A DNA stretch of 64,000 nt from Eutreptiella sp. 'Long Island Sound 2002' (taxonomy: Eukaryota; Euglenozoa; Euglenophyceae; Eutreptiales; Eutreptiaceae), in the NCBI GenBank assembly GCA_964036045.1, contig OZ038384.1, forward strand, positions 51,932,843-51,996,842, read 5' to 3'. The notes under the pieces are model-generated. The model saw nothing but the letters and a program-made list of their open reading frames with translations, had not been told where the DNA came from and searched no databases. This document shows, in pieces, positions 8,601-19,752 of this stretch. A program made the translations under genes and the position numbers. How positions within the stretch are numbered: position 1 is the first letter of the stretch; every line of letters starts with the position of its first letter.

Positions 8601-10557
8601 GGCTCTCAGGAAATGGGCTGGGTACATAGCCCTCCATCCCGTCACCGTCTGCACCGACCATCAGAGTCTGCAGTCGTGGCACAAGGAGCACGTGGACACC
8701 CCCTCAGGTCCCGCCTCCCGACGGGCAAGATGGCTTGAGACCTTGGCCAAGTTTGACCTCACGGTTGTGTATATTCCTGGAAAGGACAACACCGTGGCGG
8801 ACTGTCTCAGTAGGTGGGCCTATCCCGCCAGCAAGGGGATGACGAATATCTCTGCCCATGGCGATGAGGCTGAGACCGCTGAAGCCAAGAAGATCATTGA
8901 AATGGAGCGCCTGATGGAGGAGGAGGGTGTTAAATGCTTCGTCGTCATGGCTGCGGATGCCCCCCTCGGAACGAGGATGGGCAGAGCGGTCAGAGTACTC
9001 GCCCCTGATGGAGCTGAGTCCGACAAGCACCTCTTCCCGGAGTCTTGCCTCCAGGACGACTGGACCGACGACTACGCCAAGTCTGAGGTCTTTGCGGCCG
9101 AGTATAGGGCTGTGACCGACCCTGATGACGGGCAGAAGCGGCCAAAGGGGCTGACTGAGGAAGATGGCAAGCTCCACCAGAATGGTAAGCTGCTAGTAGC
9201 AGAGTCCCGGGTGCTCGAGCTGTGTGAAGCTTGGCACCACCACATGCTGCACCCAGGGGTCAAGAAGCAAGCTCTTGACATGCAGCGTCGGTTCGAGATC
9301 GACCATATCGTTCTCTACACCGCCATCAAGAAGGTCAGGAAGGGTTGCTCGGTCTGTCAGGCCTGCAATCCCGATAACCGGAACGTCAAGGGGGAAGCCC
9401 AATGGACCCCGGTTCCTGACCAGCCCATGGAGAGCGTGGCCATGGACGTCTTCTCGATGCCCGAAGTGCACATTGGCAAGGAGACCTTTGACTGTGTGGT
9501 TCTTTGTGTGGATCGCCACAGTGGCTACGTAGTAGCCGTTCCGGCACGCAAAAAGGGGTTGCTTGCCAAGGAAGTGGCAGTCATGATGATTCGTCATTGG
9601 CTGACCGTCTTTGACATCCCCCGCACCATTTGCAGTGACCGAGGGCCCCAGTTTACTGGTGGCTGGTTCAAGGCTATGTGTTCCCTCATGGGAATACGTC
9701 ATGCCAAGAGCGTCGCCTATCTCAGCCGGTCTAACGGCCGTGCTGAAGTGGCTGGACGGCAGCTGTTCGAGAAGCTGCGCAAGATCCACATCACCAATCC
9801 ACGTCGGAACTGGTTTGAGGAGATGTGGCCTGCTCTGAAGGCCCATCATGACACCCCCACTCCGGGCGGTTTGTCCCCTCACCAGATTCTGTTCGGCAGG
9901 GACCCCCTCGGTAGGGGACTTCCCTTGTCTGGTGATGGCATGGCTATGGATGCCAAGGAATTCTTCGCGCGGCAAGAGCAAACGGCGCGGGACATCCGCC
10001 AGCAGCTCGAGAAGGAGCATGCTGAGCGTCAGAAGTCCGCCCCGAGCTCGACAGCGCAGAATTTCAGGGTGGGACACCCGGTGTGGGTGATCAGACCCCG
10101 CCCTATGGGAACCCACCGCACCAAAACCTGGTTCACACCCGGCGAGGTGGTCCGCAGGATTGGTGAGGACACCTACCGCATCAAGGTGGGTCACCGACGG
10201 TTCCGGGAGCGCCACAAGAGTCAACTCCGTGTGCGGGAACCCGACCTCCGTGGCCAACATGTGTCCCTGAGCTATGCCGCACATGAGGCCGATTCGGACG
10301 ACGACTATGCTGAGCAGGACGACTATACTGTCAAGAAGATCCTGGCTCAGCGTCCGAAAGCCTCGGCACCCGGAGGTCTGGAGTTCAAGGTTCGTTGGCG
10401 AGGCTATGGGACGTCCCACGACACCTGGGAACCCGTCTCCTCGTTCGTGCCGCGGGTCAATACTCCCTTCATGGAGTACATCCGCAAGCACAAGGCCAAG
10501 ATCCACGTTTTGGACTTGGCAGCACTCACCCGGGCGATTGCAGCCAGGGGCGCCTGA
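5581..10557 (+). CDS. Pol polyprotein of TE1: protease, reverse transcriptase, RNase H, integrase, chromodomain
   Basis: First ATG at 5632; open in frame from the gag stop. Counting from 5632 (1641 aa): aspartic protease DTGAQVSL at about aa 131; a long linker; RT from about aa 600 with DLKHGYHQMPL and the catalytic FVDD at about aa 773 (Phe where YxDD is usual); RNase H with TDASDYAVGAVLEQ at about aa 940 and CTDHQSL; integrase zinc site H-H-C-C (HHHMLHPG...CSVCQAC) at about aa 1201-1246; DDE residues in MDVFSMP (about 1271), SDRGPQFTGG (about 1334) and GRAEVAG (about 1369); C-terminal chromodomain at about aa 1563-1622 (VKKIL...FKVRWRGYG...DTWEP). Domain order RT-RH-IN-chromo is Ty3/gypsy chromovirus. 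Chromodomains are known to steer integration to marked chromatin. Confidence 0.95.
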   Translation, partial: RSPCSQGPQLGRSQDGDVGSAEPSQSGVDKHKGTAAGGRPGPAPSRGGRVRASEGTNPCTRPSFATKNVFDVLQDLSESIGGSPGPQLDAADVPPEPIVHDLHQSLVELLERPEILSLHAVRRVGRERQLHLKVRALCGEVEKVFDVLVDTGAQVSLVKAGLLPPECLTDSRKPVRLKVANGQYMAGGTKEAAIGLQFVNHRELSRPDLGKEILLHGRFYEAEMDWDMIVGYDFMMETDSGVLPAQASMTLYQDDQLSWLSSPEHHVECQWIHPERNQLEVAVLDTEPTGPANQEYGVMPEVASRVVADLGASDLALDAFSSGTSAHLRVCEKYWSAQDSAWKKHWGPHQGLMWIHCPRWDIPRAIAKIRKDRSKAVLVVPMGCTEEESTRHWVASLTNMTLNKVVLPAGESVYQDAKGQPMPPQRWPTEFHYVDGGLDQANTTDFVCVNRIVAEPWRQCFAVPPVDIGESEDPLTEEELDLVQGYMDQPFHDWGNQREGKGQDKAWWEVDSIVSGSYDGDTFVRRVLDHLSSQDEPIGGNPPTYGDLFRGKTRDGPLGHLGRPPEPKTSGVATPQVSSVVQVPGKAKAESDDCPKIQALRARLKQKYGDTFFSGKPVFPPPVRGSYGEAKIRLKQDPRVYRHREFALRGERKEAMEKILRDFIQRGWLEPCHSEWASPCFVVPKKVAGEWRLVVDYRGLYAQTQHDSYTLPLIEDMLQKQHRRRIFTVIDLKHGYHQMPLAEESRACTAMSTPLGPLQWKVMPMGVINGNAAFQRMLENLLEPVRDCADPFVDDVIIASGDPSMSYEELLEAHERDVTRVLDLLVRHKLTGSSDKATIAVSEVVIAGHVVGNGQRKPIPGKVAAIEHWEKPKTVSELRAYLGLCNYYSGYIKMYAEYAAPMMTMLKGNREETKKGSKKALVWDADSDRAFEGMKQALLSAVGLHLVDPDRGFVLRTDASDYAVGAVLEQVLDDGRHVPVAFWSRVLAEGQRRTWTPREKEAYAIVMALRKWAGYIALHPVTVCTDHQSLQSWHKEHVDTPSGPASRRARWLETLAKFDLTVVYIPGKDNTVADCLSRWAYPASKGMTNISAHGDEAETAEAKKIIEMERLMEEEGVKCFVVMAADAPLGTRMGRAVRVLAPDGAESDKHLFPESCLQDDWTDDYAKSEVFAAEYRAVTDPDDGQKRPKGLTEEDGKLHQNGKLLVAESRVLELCEAWHHHMLHPGVKKQALDMQRRFEIDHIVLYTAIKKVRKGCSVCQACNPDNRNVKGEAQWTPVPDQPMESVAMDVFSMPEVHIGKETFDCVVLCVDRHSGYVVAVPARKKGLLAKEVAVMMIRHWLTVFDIPRTICSDRGPQFTGGWFKAMCSLMGIRHAKSVAYLSRSNGRAEVAGRQLFEKLRKIHITNPRRNWFEEMWPALKAHHDTPTPGGLSPHQILFGRDPLGRGLPLSGDGMAMDAKEFFARQEQTARDIRQQLEKEHAERQKSAPSSTAQNFRVGHPVWVIRPRPMGTHRTKTWFTPGEVVRRIGEDTYRIKVGHRRFRERHKSQLRVREPDLRGQHVSLSYAAHEADSDDDYAEQDDYTVKKILAQRPKASAPGGLEFKVRWRGYGTSHDTWEPVSSFVPRVNTPFMEYIRKHKAKIHVLDLAALTRAIAARGA

Positions 10558-11936
10558 TCAGTGCCCTGAGCTCTCCCCTGATGTGTTATGAGCGCTTGTG
10601 AGGTCGACGGATCGTCCCTTACTTGCTTGCTCTCTTACATCATTCGGTGACCTGCCATCAGAGTGGCCATATACCCCCCCCTGCTGAATCCAGAGGAGGA
10701 TGGCCCCTCTCTTCTTCTATTCGTTACTCCCCCCCCTGCTGAATCCTTGGGAAACCAGGTAGGGCGACTGACCTTCATATTTTCTGAGCTCTTGGGGCCT
10801 TGAAGCCCATACGACGTTGCGCAACGGATGCCGCTGTCATCGGCATTGCGATTTTTTGGTGTGTGGTCTGGTTCCATGGCACTTGCGGAATCCAGACCAG
10901 TCGACGTGTGTCAGCTGACTATATATGGCCTGAACTCAGGCGTTTTCCTGTCCACCCTCCTGCACATGCCTTATCCTAACCAGGGCGTGGTTTGGCGCTC
11001 TGTCCAGAGTGTGTTTACACGCCTATTACCCCGCTTGTTGCTTACTTTTTCTGTTCCCCAGGATATGTGCATCTGTATGTCAGCCCATCACTGAAGTGTG
11101 GACTGCTTTTCCCCCCCGAGGGAATGCGAATCGACTACGCAGGCGCCTTGAGTCGCCGTTTACATGTTCTTACATAGGGTCCAGCTTGGACCAATACCTA
11201 AGTACAGATTCATCTGTTTGAGTGCCCGTGATACCGTGTGCCCTATACGCTGTGATGTGGAGACCCTGATGGCGCCAGGCGGGAAGCCCAGTTGCCTGAC
11301 TACACTCCCAGCGGTCCGCCACTGTCAGTCCCAGTGTGAGCCTACCGACTCGCAGACGCACTTGCAGTCGGATGGCAGCCTCCGGTGCTCCTGACCTCGG
11401 TCAGTCTGCCTGGGAAACTGGTGGTTTGAGGAGTCGACGCCTCCGCCCACACTGCATGAGGACTCCCTCATGTATGGCCTTCGTGGTAATAGGGTGAGGG
11501 AAAAGACGGCCTTGATGCCGGATCCCTTAAGGAGGAGCTCGTTCGGCTGTACCACTCTGGACTCGCGTCGTATGGATATGGACATGGTGCGCCCGAGGAA
11601 GGACCCGTGGGGACTCTCCCCAGTCGGCGGGCCTTGGGAAGCTTGGGGTAGCCTGATGGATCTTTGTGGTCGCTCTCGACCTGTGGGACCACCTCGGTCG
11701 TCGTGTGTCGCCTATGTTGGCCGTGTATGCCACTGCCACTGTGATGGTGACCGTCGCAGCCGGCACCCGGTGCGCCTGGTATGGGTTAACGGGTCCTTTG
11801 GATGCCGAACAATCGCCGCCAGGACCCGGGACTTGATACTTGATACTATACTTGCATTTACAAACAGCTACAGCACTGTACCTATCTTACTGTGGGATTT
11901 GACAGCCTAACCTGCGAATCAGCCTGAAGTGAGGAT
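10558..11936 (+). other. TE1 3' untranslated internal region
   Basis: No credible coding potential. It contains a repeated block of C-run plus CTGCTGAATCC at 10674-10693 and again at 10729-10748. The last bases before the proposed LTR, GAAGTGAGGA (11927-11936), are purine-rich and could be the polypurine tract priming plus-strand synthesis. Confidence 0.5.
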
Positions 11937-14900
11937 GTGACACACCCCCCTTCAGGAAAGGGTCCTGGGTACCCGCTGCCATGCGTGGGTGTTATCGAGC
12001 CCCCCCCAGGGTTTGCTCTAAGGAGGGGGGTGAAGCGGTACCCAGAACCCCATGGCTAGGGTAGGGCATACAACCGGTCTCCGGTCCACTAACCCCATGT
12101 ACGGAAGGGAAGACCGGTCTCCGGTCCACTAACCCCATGTACGGAAGGCGCCCGTTGACGCCCGGTACGAGCCCGGCGGGAGCGTGTTCCGTGCCGTAAA
12201 GCCCCGCATCGGCAACCGATGCACCGCCAGCGGAGATTTATATATCAGAATATCAGGAATCAACAGGGTTTTATTCTCATATTGTTTCCGTCAATTTTTA
12301 CGCTTCCGTTCTGATATGCACTGTTTTGACAGCTGGCGGTTAGCTCGCAACTTTAGCGTAACCGTCTGTTTAACTGTTATATACAGATATTTTAGCGCAA
12401 ATCGTGACGAAGACTCTAAAGTCTTCAGGAATTGCATTGATGCATCCGCAATTTTTACATCTTACACTCGCAACCTTAATCCGAATGTTTCAGGATGTCG
12501 AAATCGGATTTTCGACTTCGACATCCCCGCACTTGATTTGACCTCTTTCGAGTGGACCTACGTGCTTCCCTATGCAGGAATCAACTTTCCTTTTATCTTG
12601 CCCTCCATTTGTCTTAAAGATATGGGCAAAACAAAGTTGATTCGTGAGGCCACTTGTGAAGGTCATATCTCGTGTTGCTTGCGAGGAATGACAATAAGGA
12701 AACGTGGGATGTATTCACAATATTCCTGACGTAATTTAGGAAGCATTATACGCCTTGCGTCTCCACACGTGCGCGCTAGCGTAATGGATCATGGTCAAGA
12801 GGGTAGAGTTTGCGTTGTAACTCTTTGGCCATGATATTGCGCGCGTTAAGATAACTTTCGAGTGTAGCGCGCGAGTGTTGGTGTTGCATAGGAACTCTCC
12901 TTGAGTTCCTATGAACGATTGACACAAAGTTATGCCCTTGGAGGGGCATGACATATCGTGGGGGGAGCTACCTTTTTGGGCAATATGTGGTATGTGCCAT
13001 GTGTTGTGTTGCGTGCCCATTTGGCGGGTCCATCGCTCCAAGCCAAACCCGCGGATGGACCTCATATTGTGCAAGCCCCTCTCTTATACTCCCCACGATC
13101 AATTGCAAGCCTAACCTTCGTGGAGGAAAGCTTGTGTGGCGATCCCAAAGCGATGCGTTGGGAGCAAGGTGTGTGTTTTGCAATTTTCCATATTTTCATG
13201 TGCCCACTTGGGAAGTAGCGCTCTTAACCTTTCAAAGCGCCCCAAGTGGAGCACATATGTGGAATCGAAGGTCATTGGTGTCAAAACATTGTGTTTAGAA
13301 GGATTAGTTGATTGCACGATCCAAGCCGAAGATACTATAATATAATTATGCACCTTTCAAGGCACTTTTGTGTGTCTTTGTGCCAATTTTGCCGTTTTTG
13401 GCCCGTCATGATGTCAAGTGGCGACCGTGTATCTCAACGTTGCGCTCAATTGACATCATGACCCGAGTATGTTATGGGGGTACATACTTCGGTGCCCAAC
13501 ATATCTTGAACCCGGCGAATAACTCCTCTTGGGCTTGGCATACCGTGGCCGCCATGTTGGCGATTTGGGACTATCCCAAATCATGGGCTCACTTGGCGAC
13601 CCTGCCATTCCCAAAACCGGAGGAGTTGGGCGACGCCCAAAAGATATGTTGGACACATATGACTTGATACCAATCCTATGGCACACTCCGGTCCAAGTCG
13701 GGCATGTGCCTCATTTGCCCCAACCATGAGTGTGCGCATTTTCGGCTATTTTGAGCAATTTTCCACTTTCCCTGCCCGCCGTGCACTATGCTCAGCCCAC
13801 CCGTGCACGCCGGACGCATGGACCAATGGACCATATATGACATGGGTGTTATGTATATTGGTCCCCATGGTTCACACACCAAGTGGGCGAAGGGGAGCAA
13901 CCTTCGTTAAGGTGCTAGCCCAAAGTGAGTGTGGGCAATTTTGCCATTTTGGCATTTGTGGACCCAATTGGGATCGTCGCCACGCCAAGTGGCATGGAGA
14001 TCTTTGGGAGCCAAGGGCATGGGAGTCTCTGTTGGACTCCCGGTTGATTGCGTATGGAATGGTGGATCCGATCTCCAAGCCGGCGTGGAGATATACTATT
14101 GGGAGCACCCCGAATTTTGGCTCATTTCGAGAAGCCAAAATGACCCCATTTTGGGACCCCAATTTCACCCCTCCATGTGGTCAATTGGCGGCCCCATTCC
14201 TCTATGCCCACAGGGAGCCCGGACCTAATTTCAAGTTGTACACTCAGATAAAAGTCCCAGTTTCTGCCTCCTGTCCTGTGAGCCATTGGCCTTGCCCTGG
14301 CCGGGCGAGCCACGCGTGAAAATGACGCCAATTTTGGTGATTTTGGGCATCATGACCCCACTTGACGAACCCGTGGTGCCCTGATGCCGGGACCTCAGAG
14401 GGAACCAGGTTGGGTGAGGGTTGCAGAGAATTCATACTTGACGAGCATAGGGTCAGTTGCCTCGTCCCTACCTCTGACGGGTCCGGACGAGGGGTCAATT
14501 TTGGGGATTTTTGAGTTAATTTCAGTTTGGGCTGAAACAGCCCATTTTCAGCTACCAACTCCTAGGGAATATTGGCGGGGCCATATCTCTGGCTCGGAGA
14601 GGAGTTGGGACCTGCCGTTAGGGGATCATGGGGAGCCGCTGTCGGTTGGCCTTGGAGTTTCTTGGGTTTGAGGAACTCGCCTGTGGCTGGGCGGGACACC
14701 CCCCCCATTGGCAGGGTTTCAGGGTCCGGACTGAGCAGGGCATGGGTTGTGTTTGAGCCCCCGCCCCCATCAGCCACTGAGAGGGTCGGACCTGGGATTG
14801 GGATACGAGTTGGGACTGAGTGTCTATTGTCCTGTAATGCCCTTACCCCAGTCCGGTCTTCACCCCATGTGTACATATCCTGATGTGTTGCTGTACATAC

Positions 14901-15056
14901 TTTCGTTCCCTTGTTGCAGAGTGGCAAGGATCCTGAAACGCTTTGTCACATGACACGAGCGTATTGATGCCCTTGTGAGCGTAGTGCTTTGCCTGCCTGC
15001 TCACCTGTGCGTGTCACCGCAGCGTTCCGTGGCCGGCCCCCCACGGGAACGCGTCA
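11937..15056 (+). repeat. 3' LTR of TE1 (right 836 bp certain, left boundary proposed)
   Basis: The right 836 bp are proven by the repeat at 1-836. I place the left end at TGTGACACACC (11937), because it starts with TG, follows a purine-rich stretch and resembles LTR starts of plant gypsy elements, giving about 3.1 kb. It contains a 36-bp tandem duplication (12073-12108 and 12113-12148). If the left boundary is wrong, it should lie between 10558 and 14220. Confidence 0.6.
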
Positions 15057-16864
15057 TTGGTACCCTTTGCCCTGGCCTCCAGAGCCTCCACCTCCAGGAC
15101 GGTAGTTGTTCAGGTGCTGGTCGCTTTCTTTCTCCAGCGCCAGCTCCAGGAGTAGCACACATAGATCCTCGTAGCGGAGGGATCTAGCCTTGCGCTCTGC
15201 CGTTGAACAGCACTGGTCCCACAGCTCTCGAGGGAGCTTAGCCACCAACCAGAAAAGCTGGTCGTCGCTGCTGTAGGAACCGGGCGTCAATCGTCCAGCC
15301 CAGTGATCCAGGTCAGCCAACAGCTCAGAGACCCTGCCAGGTTTGGGACTGTTGGGCAGCACGGGCAGGTTCTGGATCTCGGCCCTGATGGAGAGGTCGG
15401 TTTCGTAGGTCGGGTACTGCCTCTCCAAGGCAACCAACACATCAGCAAAGGTGGCGGAATTGGTCACGATCTGTCTAACCTGCTTCTCCAGGTACTTAGT
15501 CTTGCAGCACTGCAGGAGTAGATCGCACTTGATCCGTCCACTAGCGTGGGTTTGGCCGGTCAATCGGAGAAACTGGCCAAAATTCTCAGCGAACTCGCTG
15601 AGGTCCTTGCCTGTGAACTCAGACAGGTTCACCACGATCTTGGAGGTGGCAATAGCCTTAGCCTCCTGAGACCTGCGTCCCTCAGGGCGTCGGGTCTTCC
15701 TGTTCTCCTTCTTCTTCTTCCCACTTGGGTTCTCGGGGTCCTCCGGGTCGTCATCCTCCGAGGGCGAAGCAGAAGTCATCGACGGCGGCTCATCATCGGA
15801 GGGGTCTCCGCCTAGATCACTAGAGCCGTAGGGCTCCGAGTCAACCATTGCCCTCAAGGCTGTCAGCCCCAGCCGGTCCAGCTCGGCTCTCGTAGAATTT
15901 GTCACGTGGCTGTAGGGCGGCTGGGCCGTTCTCGGTATGAAAGGACTTCTCGGTATCGCTGCAGGGGTGCACATTGGTCGGCTCCTCAGGCTCCTCAGGA
16001 TGTTTGTCAGCCCTGCCACCAGGTGGTTGGCCTGTACTCGATGGGGTGACACTCCCACCGTGGCTGGTGACGCTTGGGGCGGTATCATCAGGGGTTCCAG
16101 TTTCTCTCGGATCTCTTGAGTGAGGTCCCCACAATTTTAGAGGTGGCTCCTCGGAGCACCTCGTTCATCTTCGACCGCGTCAGGGACTTGTTGGAGGATC
16201 TCCCCGATCCTCTGCTCCTGCCTCCAAGAGACTCAGGTCCTCTCCTCAACCCACTCAAGGTTGCATACCCAGGAACATCCACATAGGTTCCCGTAGCGGG
16301 TAGAGGATGGTGATAGTCAGCCGCATACCATCGCGGCGCAGAACTGGAGGTCACCGGCCCACTGGCATTAGTTGCCTCAGGAAACGCAGTGGTAGGTGGG
16401 CCCAAACCATAGGCAGGGTAGGTAGGCATACCAGTAAAGCCTGTGCCCTCTGCCATAGGCTGGTTGGTTATGGGTGTGGATGTTGCAGCGGCTGGGTCTG
16501 GAATTGGGAGTGTGGTGGTTATAGGAGAGGGTGATGCGTGGAGGCCAGAAGCGCTTGGTGCTCCTTCGAAGGTAGGATCATTCGCCAGGTCTTGCCCTTG
16601 GTCCTCTCCTTCGTCTGCTATGCTTTCTCCAGCATCCTTCTCGCTCTCTCTCTTCCTCTTCACAGGATGAGTGACCACCTCCTCGACTGAGAGGGCCCGG
16701 AAGGCCGACTGGAGTCCTTCCAACGAATCCTCCGCCACGTCCACTGGCCAATGTAAGGGCTCCAAAGGTACAGCGCTAGGTCCAGGTCCAGGTTCACCAG
16801 GTGCTCGCATTGCCGGTGCCTCAGGCGCTGTCTTCACGTCGGTGTCCTCTTTCTTTGTGTCCAT
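15057..16864 (-). pseudogene. Gag of a second gypsy-like element (TE2), truncated by TE1 insertion
   Basis: Reads leftwards from ATG at 16864. The first 258 aa are Pro/acidic; then two frame changes near 16090-16130 and 15840-15900 lead into the longest part, which carries a Lys/Arg-rich stretch and a retrotransposon gag capsid-like domain (FTGKDLSEFAENFGQFLRLTG...CDLLLQCCK...ALERQYP...LPRELWDQCCS) ending in a Gly-rich segment. The frame ends abruptly in a TGA created at the TE1 LTR edge, so the rest of gag and all pol were displaced to the left of the window. A gag function is inferred from the capsid-like helical pattern. Confidence 0.75.
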
Positions 16865-17752
16865 CTTCGTTCGCCCTTCTGCTTATATATGACTGATCTC
16901 GGCGCACTGGTTGTACGGCAGGGGGTTGCTGCCGGTACGCAGAGACAGTCTGCCTCTTGCTACAAGAAGGTTTTATAGTGATTTCAACACTGTGTTTGTG
17001 CCTCTGCTGCTGCTTGCTGCTGGTGTAGGGTTTCCTGCTGCTTGTTTTTGATGAGTAAAATGTTTTGTTTGCTGAAATACAACCAATCGAGGATAGCCCA
17101 AGCCAGAGATAAGCAAGTAGAAGAGAATCAGGATCAAACCCCTGAAGGGCTGCAGTGTAAACAGTGAAAGATGAAAGGATATGCACAGAAACTGCAACTC
17201 AGGACACAATCAGACTGCATATTCACAAAGATAGCTGAAATGTTTTGGAAAAAGAGTTGGAAAACTGCCCCATGGTCACTCAATCTCCATAGTGCCATCT
17301 CAGGAGATGTGCACTCTTTGTTTTGGGTCCCATATGTGCTGAGGTGGCATGGCATGTGGCGATGAGGTCACTGCCATGTCACATGGGATCTTCCTACTTA
17401 GTTAGGCTGACCGGGAATCGAACCCGGGACCTCTCAAAAAGAGGTGCCCAGCCCCCTAGGGTGCATACCACTAGGACAGCTAAGAATTCATGAGAAAACA
17501 TAGATAAATTCATAGGCTCTGCCCTGGTTATGTCAGTTCTCAGTCGACTCAGGAAAAGATGAATTGCCTCACATTGATGGGGGATCAAGGGGTCCACTCC
17601 ATATCCTGATTTAGTGTTTGGTTCCATAGGTCAAAATGTGTTATCACCACTTTTGGTTGGGCCAATACTAAGATAGAAATGCCTGTGTGCTCAGTGCATC
17701 TCTAATACAACTAGAGTATGCCTCAAAGCATTGGAAAAGCACTTTTTCTTAG
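16865..17752. other. Non-coding stretch right of TE2 gag
   Basis: Probably the leader and perhaps the 5' LTR of TE2 (it would read leftwards), but I see no second LTR copy to prove it. The only recognisable content is the tRNA-like segment at 17405-17480. The last bases before 17753 are a polypyrimidine tract and AG that look like a splice acceptor. Confidence 0.4.
17405..17480 (-). other. tRNA-like sequence (tRNA pseudogene or tRNA-derived repeat head)
   Basis: On the minus strand there is a perfect T-arm (CCGGG-TTCGATT-CCCGG, a good polymerase III B box), an A-box-like TAGTGGTATG, and a hairpin with a seven-base loop (ACCTC-TTTTTGA-GAGGT). The variable region is only one base, and the acceptor pairing competes with the T stem, so the cloverleaf is not canonical. 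I read it as a degenerate tRNA rather than a working gene. Confidence 0.4.
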
Positions 17753-18265
17753 TCCAAGCATGCGGCCGACTGGCTTGACGGACGGAAGGAGCAAGGCCCC
17801 TCCCCGGTGCTTGCCCGGGCTAAGCGGCAGATGGAGGAGATGGAGGTGGACTGGGCCGATGCCGTTGCCGTGCCGGAGACGGAATCCGTGACAGTCCCAA
17901 GGCCCAAGAAGAAGCGTACCGAGGAGCCAGCAGCCACCAGCCACCTACCACCAGCCATCTCCGCCTCCCACACCGCTAAGCCCCCCCACCCGCCTGGAAA
18001 GGTCCTTGCCCAGAAGACTGCCGACCAGCAGCTGCTGGCACAGGCGGCACAGAGAGTCCAACGTCAGGCGGAACAGGCCAAGAAGAAAGAGGACGAAGCA
18101 AAGAAGAAGGAGAAGGAAGAGGAGGAAAAGAGGAAGAAGAAGGAGAAGGAAGAGAAGGAAAAGAGGAAGAAGAAGGAGAAGGAAGAGGAAGAGAGGAGGA
18201 AGAAGAAGGAGAAGGAAGAGGAGGAGAAGAGACGGAAGAAAGCAGAGGAGGAGAAAGCAGAAAAG

Positions 18266-18381
18266 GTAATGCAGCGCGCGCTATCGTTGTCATTGCACGT
18301 GCTATGCATTTCCTTGCGCGTGCTATGCTCCGTATTGCGCGTGCTATGCCTGTGCTATGCCTCTGCGCCACTCCCTCCAGG
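18266..18381 (+). repeat. Intron of unit B gene packed with GCGCGYGCTAT repeats
   Basis: Contains a GCGCGCGCTATC followed by near-copies of the pattern G-C-rich/GTGCTATGC at about 18294, 18317 and 18338. The same GCGCGC-CTAT theme recurs 3' of the gene at 20076-20150 and at 59270-59350. The intron boundaries are supported by frame continuity across the splice. Confidence 0.6.
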
Positions 18382-19032
18382 CAAGCAAGACGGCACCGCA
18401 GCAGGCACCCCAGCCGCAGCTCGCATCAAAGCCAGCACCGAAGCAGCCTGTCCCAGTCCCAGACCAGCGACAAGAACAAGGAGGTCCGTGCGGTTCCACC
18501 CCACCCAGTACGGCTCCCAAGGCCAAGCAGCAGAGCAGAGCCCACGCGGACAAGAAGGCACGAGATGAGCTCATGCAGCGCCGAGATTGGTCCTACAAAG
18601 AAGGCTACAAGCCTCGGTGGATCATCTACTGCACCACTGCGATCGCGCCGATGATTGTGGAGGGAGCCGAAGTCAAGCCAGCAGGCGCCAGGGCCCCTCA
18701 GGACCACGTGGCTGTCATCATCCCCAACAATCAGTGGAGCCCCAGCCAACAAGGGGAGGAGGAGGAGGAAGAGGACGACTGGTCGGAGTTCATGCCCAGC
18801 TGCGAGGTGTTCCCCGCCAAAAGCAAAGCGTATGAGGAGTTGGACAAGTGGCAGTCGTGGTGGGAGACGTACGAAGCCGATGAAATTGTGGACCTCTGAC
18901 CCAAAGACCATGAGGATTTCCCTGTCCAAGCCACCAACCCCAAAGAAGAAGAAGCCCCAAGGAGACCCACCAGCCCAGCCACCAGCCCCCCCACAAGAAG
19001 ACAAGAGACGTGCCGAAGCTGCAGCACCAGCA

Positions 19033-19752
19033 CAGGACACCGCACACGCAACACAGCACACCGAGCGAGCACACCGGTGAACAGGAGCCAAGTGGCCCAG
19101 GACACCGCAAACGCAACACAGCAAACCGCGCGGGCACAGCGGTGAACAGTAGCCAAGCGGCCCAGGACACTGCACACACGTAGGGCGGCCGAGGAACAGG
19201 AAAGAACCAATACCCCATGGGTCGGACGCACTGGGGCGACCCAGCCGACCCACCGGGCCAGTGGCAGGAGCGGTACTCCAAGGCCACTGGTCCGAGCCCG
19301 GCCAGGCTGCATCGGGAACCATGGCAAACGTCACCCGGAGCCATGGAAGCAACCGGTGACAGGCGAGCCGGTACAAAGTCTAGGAGGGGGTCACCTGCCA
19401 AGCAGAGTGGCCCCGCAACTCAAGCCACAAGGGTGAGGCGTTCGTACCGTAGACTAGCGGGAGCAATACCCCTTGTGGTGAGAGATACTCCACACGGCTG
19501 GGCAGACCCCAGAGCTGCCGCCCAAAGGAGGGGGCATGTGGCCCTACCCATGGACACATGTGAGGACACCCTCCCACCTGGGACACATGGACCGGGTGGC
19601 CGCGACAATGCCTTCCCAAGCACATGCGGGAGCGGCTCAAGAGGCACCTGACATAGGGCAGTGAGAGGGACACGACGTCCCCTTGGTAAGACCTTCTTCC
19701 TGCGATGTCAAAGGAGGCATCCCGAGCTCCCAAAGATACCTACCCACCTACC
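19033..19752 (+). mobile_element. TACC-tailed retroelement, copy 1 (720 bp, 5'-truncated)
   Basis: Flanked by a perfect 13-bp duplication TGCAGCACCAGCA (19020-19032 and 19753-19765), and removing it restores the Ala/Glu-rich reading frame of the host gene. It ends in a degenerate TACC repeat (19737-19752). The body matches the 3' ends of copies 2 (about 39180-39916) and 4 (reverse strand, 61146-61900). Its left part has about 65-bp tandem units of the type 'ccggtgaacaggagccaag...ggacaccg'. Variable target duplications, a 3' simple-repeat tail and 5' truncation are hallmarks of target-primed (non-LTR) retrotransposition. Confidence 0.85.

Larger units (their letters stand above)
1..15056 (+). 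mobile_element. Ty3/gypsy chromovirus-type LTR retrotransposon, TE1 (5' end outside window)
   Basis: Bases 1-836 and 14221-15056 are a gap-free direct repeat at a constant offset of 14220, with roughly 30 to 40 mismatches by eye. They bracket gag (1270-5580) and pol (to 10557) on the same strand, the layout of an LTR retrotransposon. The element interrupts the minus-strand gag of another element exactly at 15056/15057, so it is the younger of the two. The matching left target duplication and most of the 5' LTR lie before the window. Both large ORFs are open, so the copy is fairly recent, although the LTRs are not identical. Confidence 0.93.

Noticed and set aside
9193-10506. Minus-strand 437-aa ORF opposite the integrase
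   Set aside because: Shadow frame; the plus strand has complete integrase and chromodomain motifs.
12184-12729. 181-aa ORF in the 3' LTR of TE1
   Set aside because: Lies in proposed LTR sequence, has no recognisable domain and the region of the 5' LTR needed for comparison is outside the window.
17405-17480. Functional tRNA-Lys(UUU) gene
   Set aside because: The loop reads TTTTTGA with a good stem, but the variable region is one base and the acceptor and T stems compete for the same bases, so I call it only tRNA-like.
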